Below are positions 13,588-13,835 of a DNA stretch of 13,835 bases, piece by piece. Position numbers and translations under genes: made by a program. Numbering within the stretch: the stretch's first letter is position 1; each line of letters opens with the position of its first letter. The stretch lies in contig CAYYUK010000011.1 of NCBI GenBank assembly GCA_964474895.1, positions 1 to 13,835 of the forward strand, given 5' to 3'. The DNA is from CAYFNK01 sp964474895. Its GTDB lineage: Archaea > Nanobdellota > Nanobdellia > SCGC-AAA011-G17 > PNOQ01. The notes under the pieces are model-generated. The model did not search any database. It had not been told where the DNA came from and was given only the letters and a program-made list of their open reading frames with translations.

Positions 13588-13835
13588 TTATCTTCTTCTT
13601 TTTTTCTTTTTAATTGCTCTTCTTTTAATTTGCTTCTTTTTTACTGGTTTTTTCTTAATTATCTTTCTTTTGGTTACCTTTTTCTTTGGTTTTCTGACTA
13701 TCTTCTTTGTTGGTCTCTTTTTTTTAGCAATTTTTGTCTTAGAAATAAGTTTTTTCTTGAGTTTTGGTTTCTTTTTGATCACCTTTTGCTTTCCTCTTTC
13801 TGGTTTTTTCTTCTTTTTTAGAACTTTTTTCTTAA
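13588..13835 (-). CDS. Extremely lysine-rich C-terminal tail, 5'-truncated gene
   Basis: The frame is open from the stop at 13588 to the right edge, so the GTG at 13782 need not be the start and the gene continues outside the window. The 81 visible residues contain 41 Lys and 9 Arg against a single Glu, arranged as short basic clusters separated by Pro, Ile, Val or Thr (PKL, RPT, RKP, KPV), ending in RRR. This resembles histone-H1-like or ribosomal/nucleic-acid-binding tails and is surely disordered and DNA- or RNA-binding if expressed. The A-rich coding strand makes a low-complexity artefact conceivable, but an open frame through 248 bases with regular Pro and hydrophobic spacing argues for a real tail. 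The protein it belongs to cannot be named. Confidence 0.6.
   Translation of the reverse strand, partial: KKKVLKKKKKPERGKQKVIKKKPKLKKKLISKTKIAKKKRPTKKIVRKPKKKVTKRKIIKKKPVKKKQIKRRAIKKKKRRR

Noticed and set aside
13780..13782. GTG at 13782 as start of the Lys-rich protein
   Set aside because: The frame stays open to the window edge with the same basic composition, so this GTG is most simply an internal valine codon.
13630..13821. Rightward open frame coding a Phe/Leu/Trp-rich, membrane-like peptide
   Set aside because: It is the complement of the Lys-rich tail; lysine AAA/AAG codons read backwards give Phe/Leu, so the hydrophobicity is an artefact.
1..13835. tRNA, rRNA, CRISPR array, insertion sequence or att site
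   Set aside because: No cloverleaf-like GC-rich segment, no regularly spaced repeat, no transposase or integrase motif and no terminal inverted repeats were seen; spacers are at most about 90 bases.

Overview
The window reads as a piece of an AT-rich archaeal chromosome. The evidence is the gene content: Mre11-Rad50, the Rrp4/Rrp41/Rrp42 exosome, a proteasome alpha subunit, an SBDS-family protein, RNase P protein Rnp2 and RNA polymerase subunit K. Several TATA-like boxes lie about 24-31 bases upstream of start codons, which is the archaeal leaderless or short-leader pattern, while genes inside the operons use Shine-Dalgarno sites. Gene packing is very tight: gaps of 1-33 bases and ATGA overlaps inside operons, and no gene-free stretch longer than about 90 bases. 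The compact proteins (a 685-residue Rad50, a 63-residue RpoK) and the AT richness fit a small-genome lineage such as the DPANN archaea. That placement is inference, not proven.

Left part (1-4263). The 3' part of mre11 overlaps rad50 by 11 bases; together they form the nuclease-ATPase complex that handles DNA ends. A separately promoted 160-residue protein of unknown function follows. A leftward gene with a PIN-type nuclease pattern converges on it.

Middle (4264-9376). A 90-base divergent spacer carries two opposed archaeal promoters, one for the PIN gene and one for a two-gene operon. The operon encodes very large paralogous surface proteins (903 and about 769 residues). Each has an N-terminal hydrophobic segment, a DUF1565/pectate-lyase-like entry module, an inserted domain, a long right-handed parallel beta-helix, a Ser/Asn/Gly/Asp-rich stalk and a nearly identical C-terminal membrane anchor with a basic tail. 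This pair is the accessory, least understood part of the window.

Right part (9377-13835, all leftward). This is the archaeal exosome 'superoperon', in transcription order rnp2 (Pop5), psmA, SBDS/sdo1, rrp4, rrp41, rrp42, rpoK. It links tRNA 5' processing, protein degradation, ribosome maturation and RNA decay in one transcription unit. The unusual point is rpoK as the last gene, coupled to rrp42 by an ATGA overlap. Upstream, at the right edge, lies the 3' end of a leftward gene coding for an extremely lysine-rich tail; its beginning is outside the window.

No tRNA, rRNA, CRISPR array, insertion sequence or replication origin was recognised.
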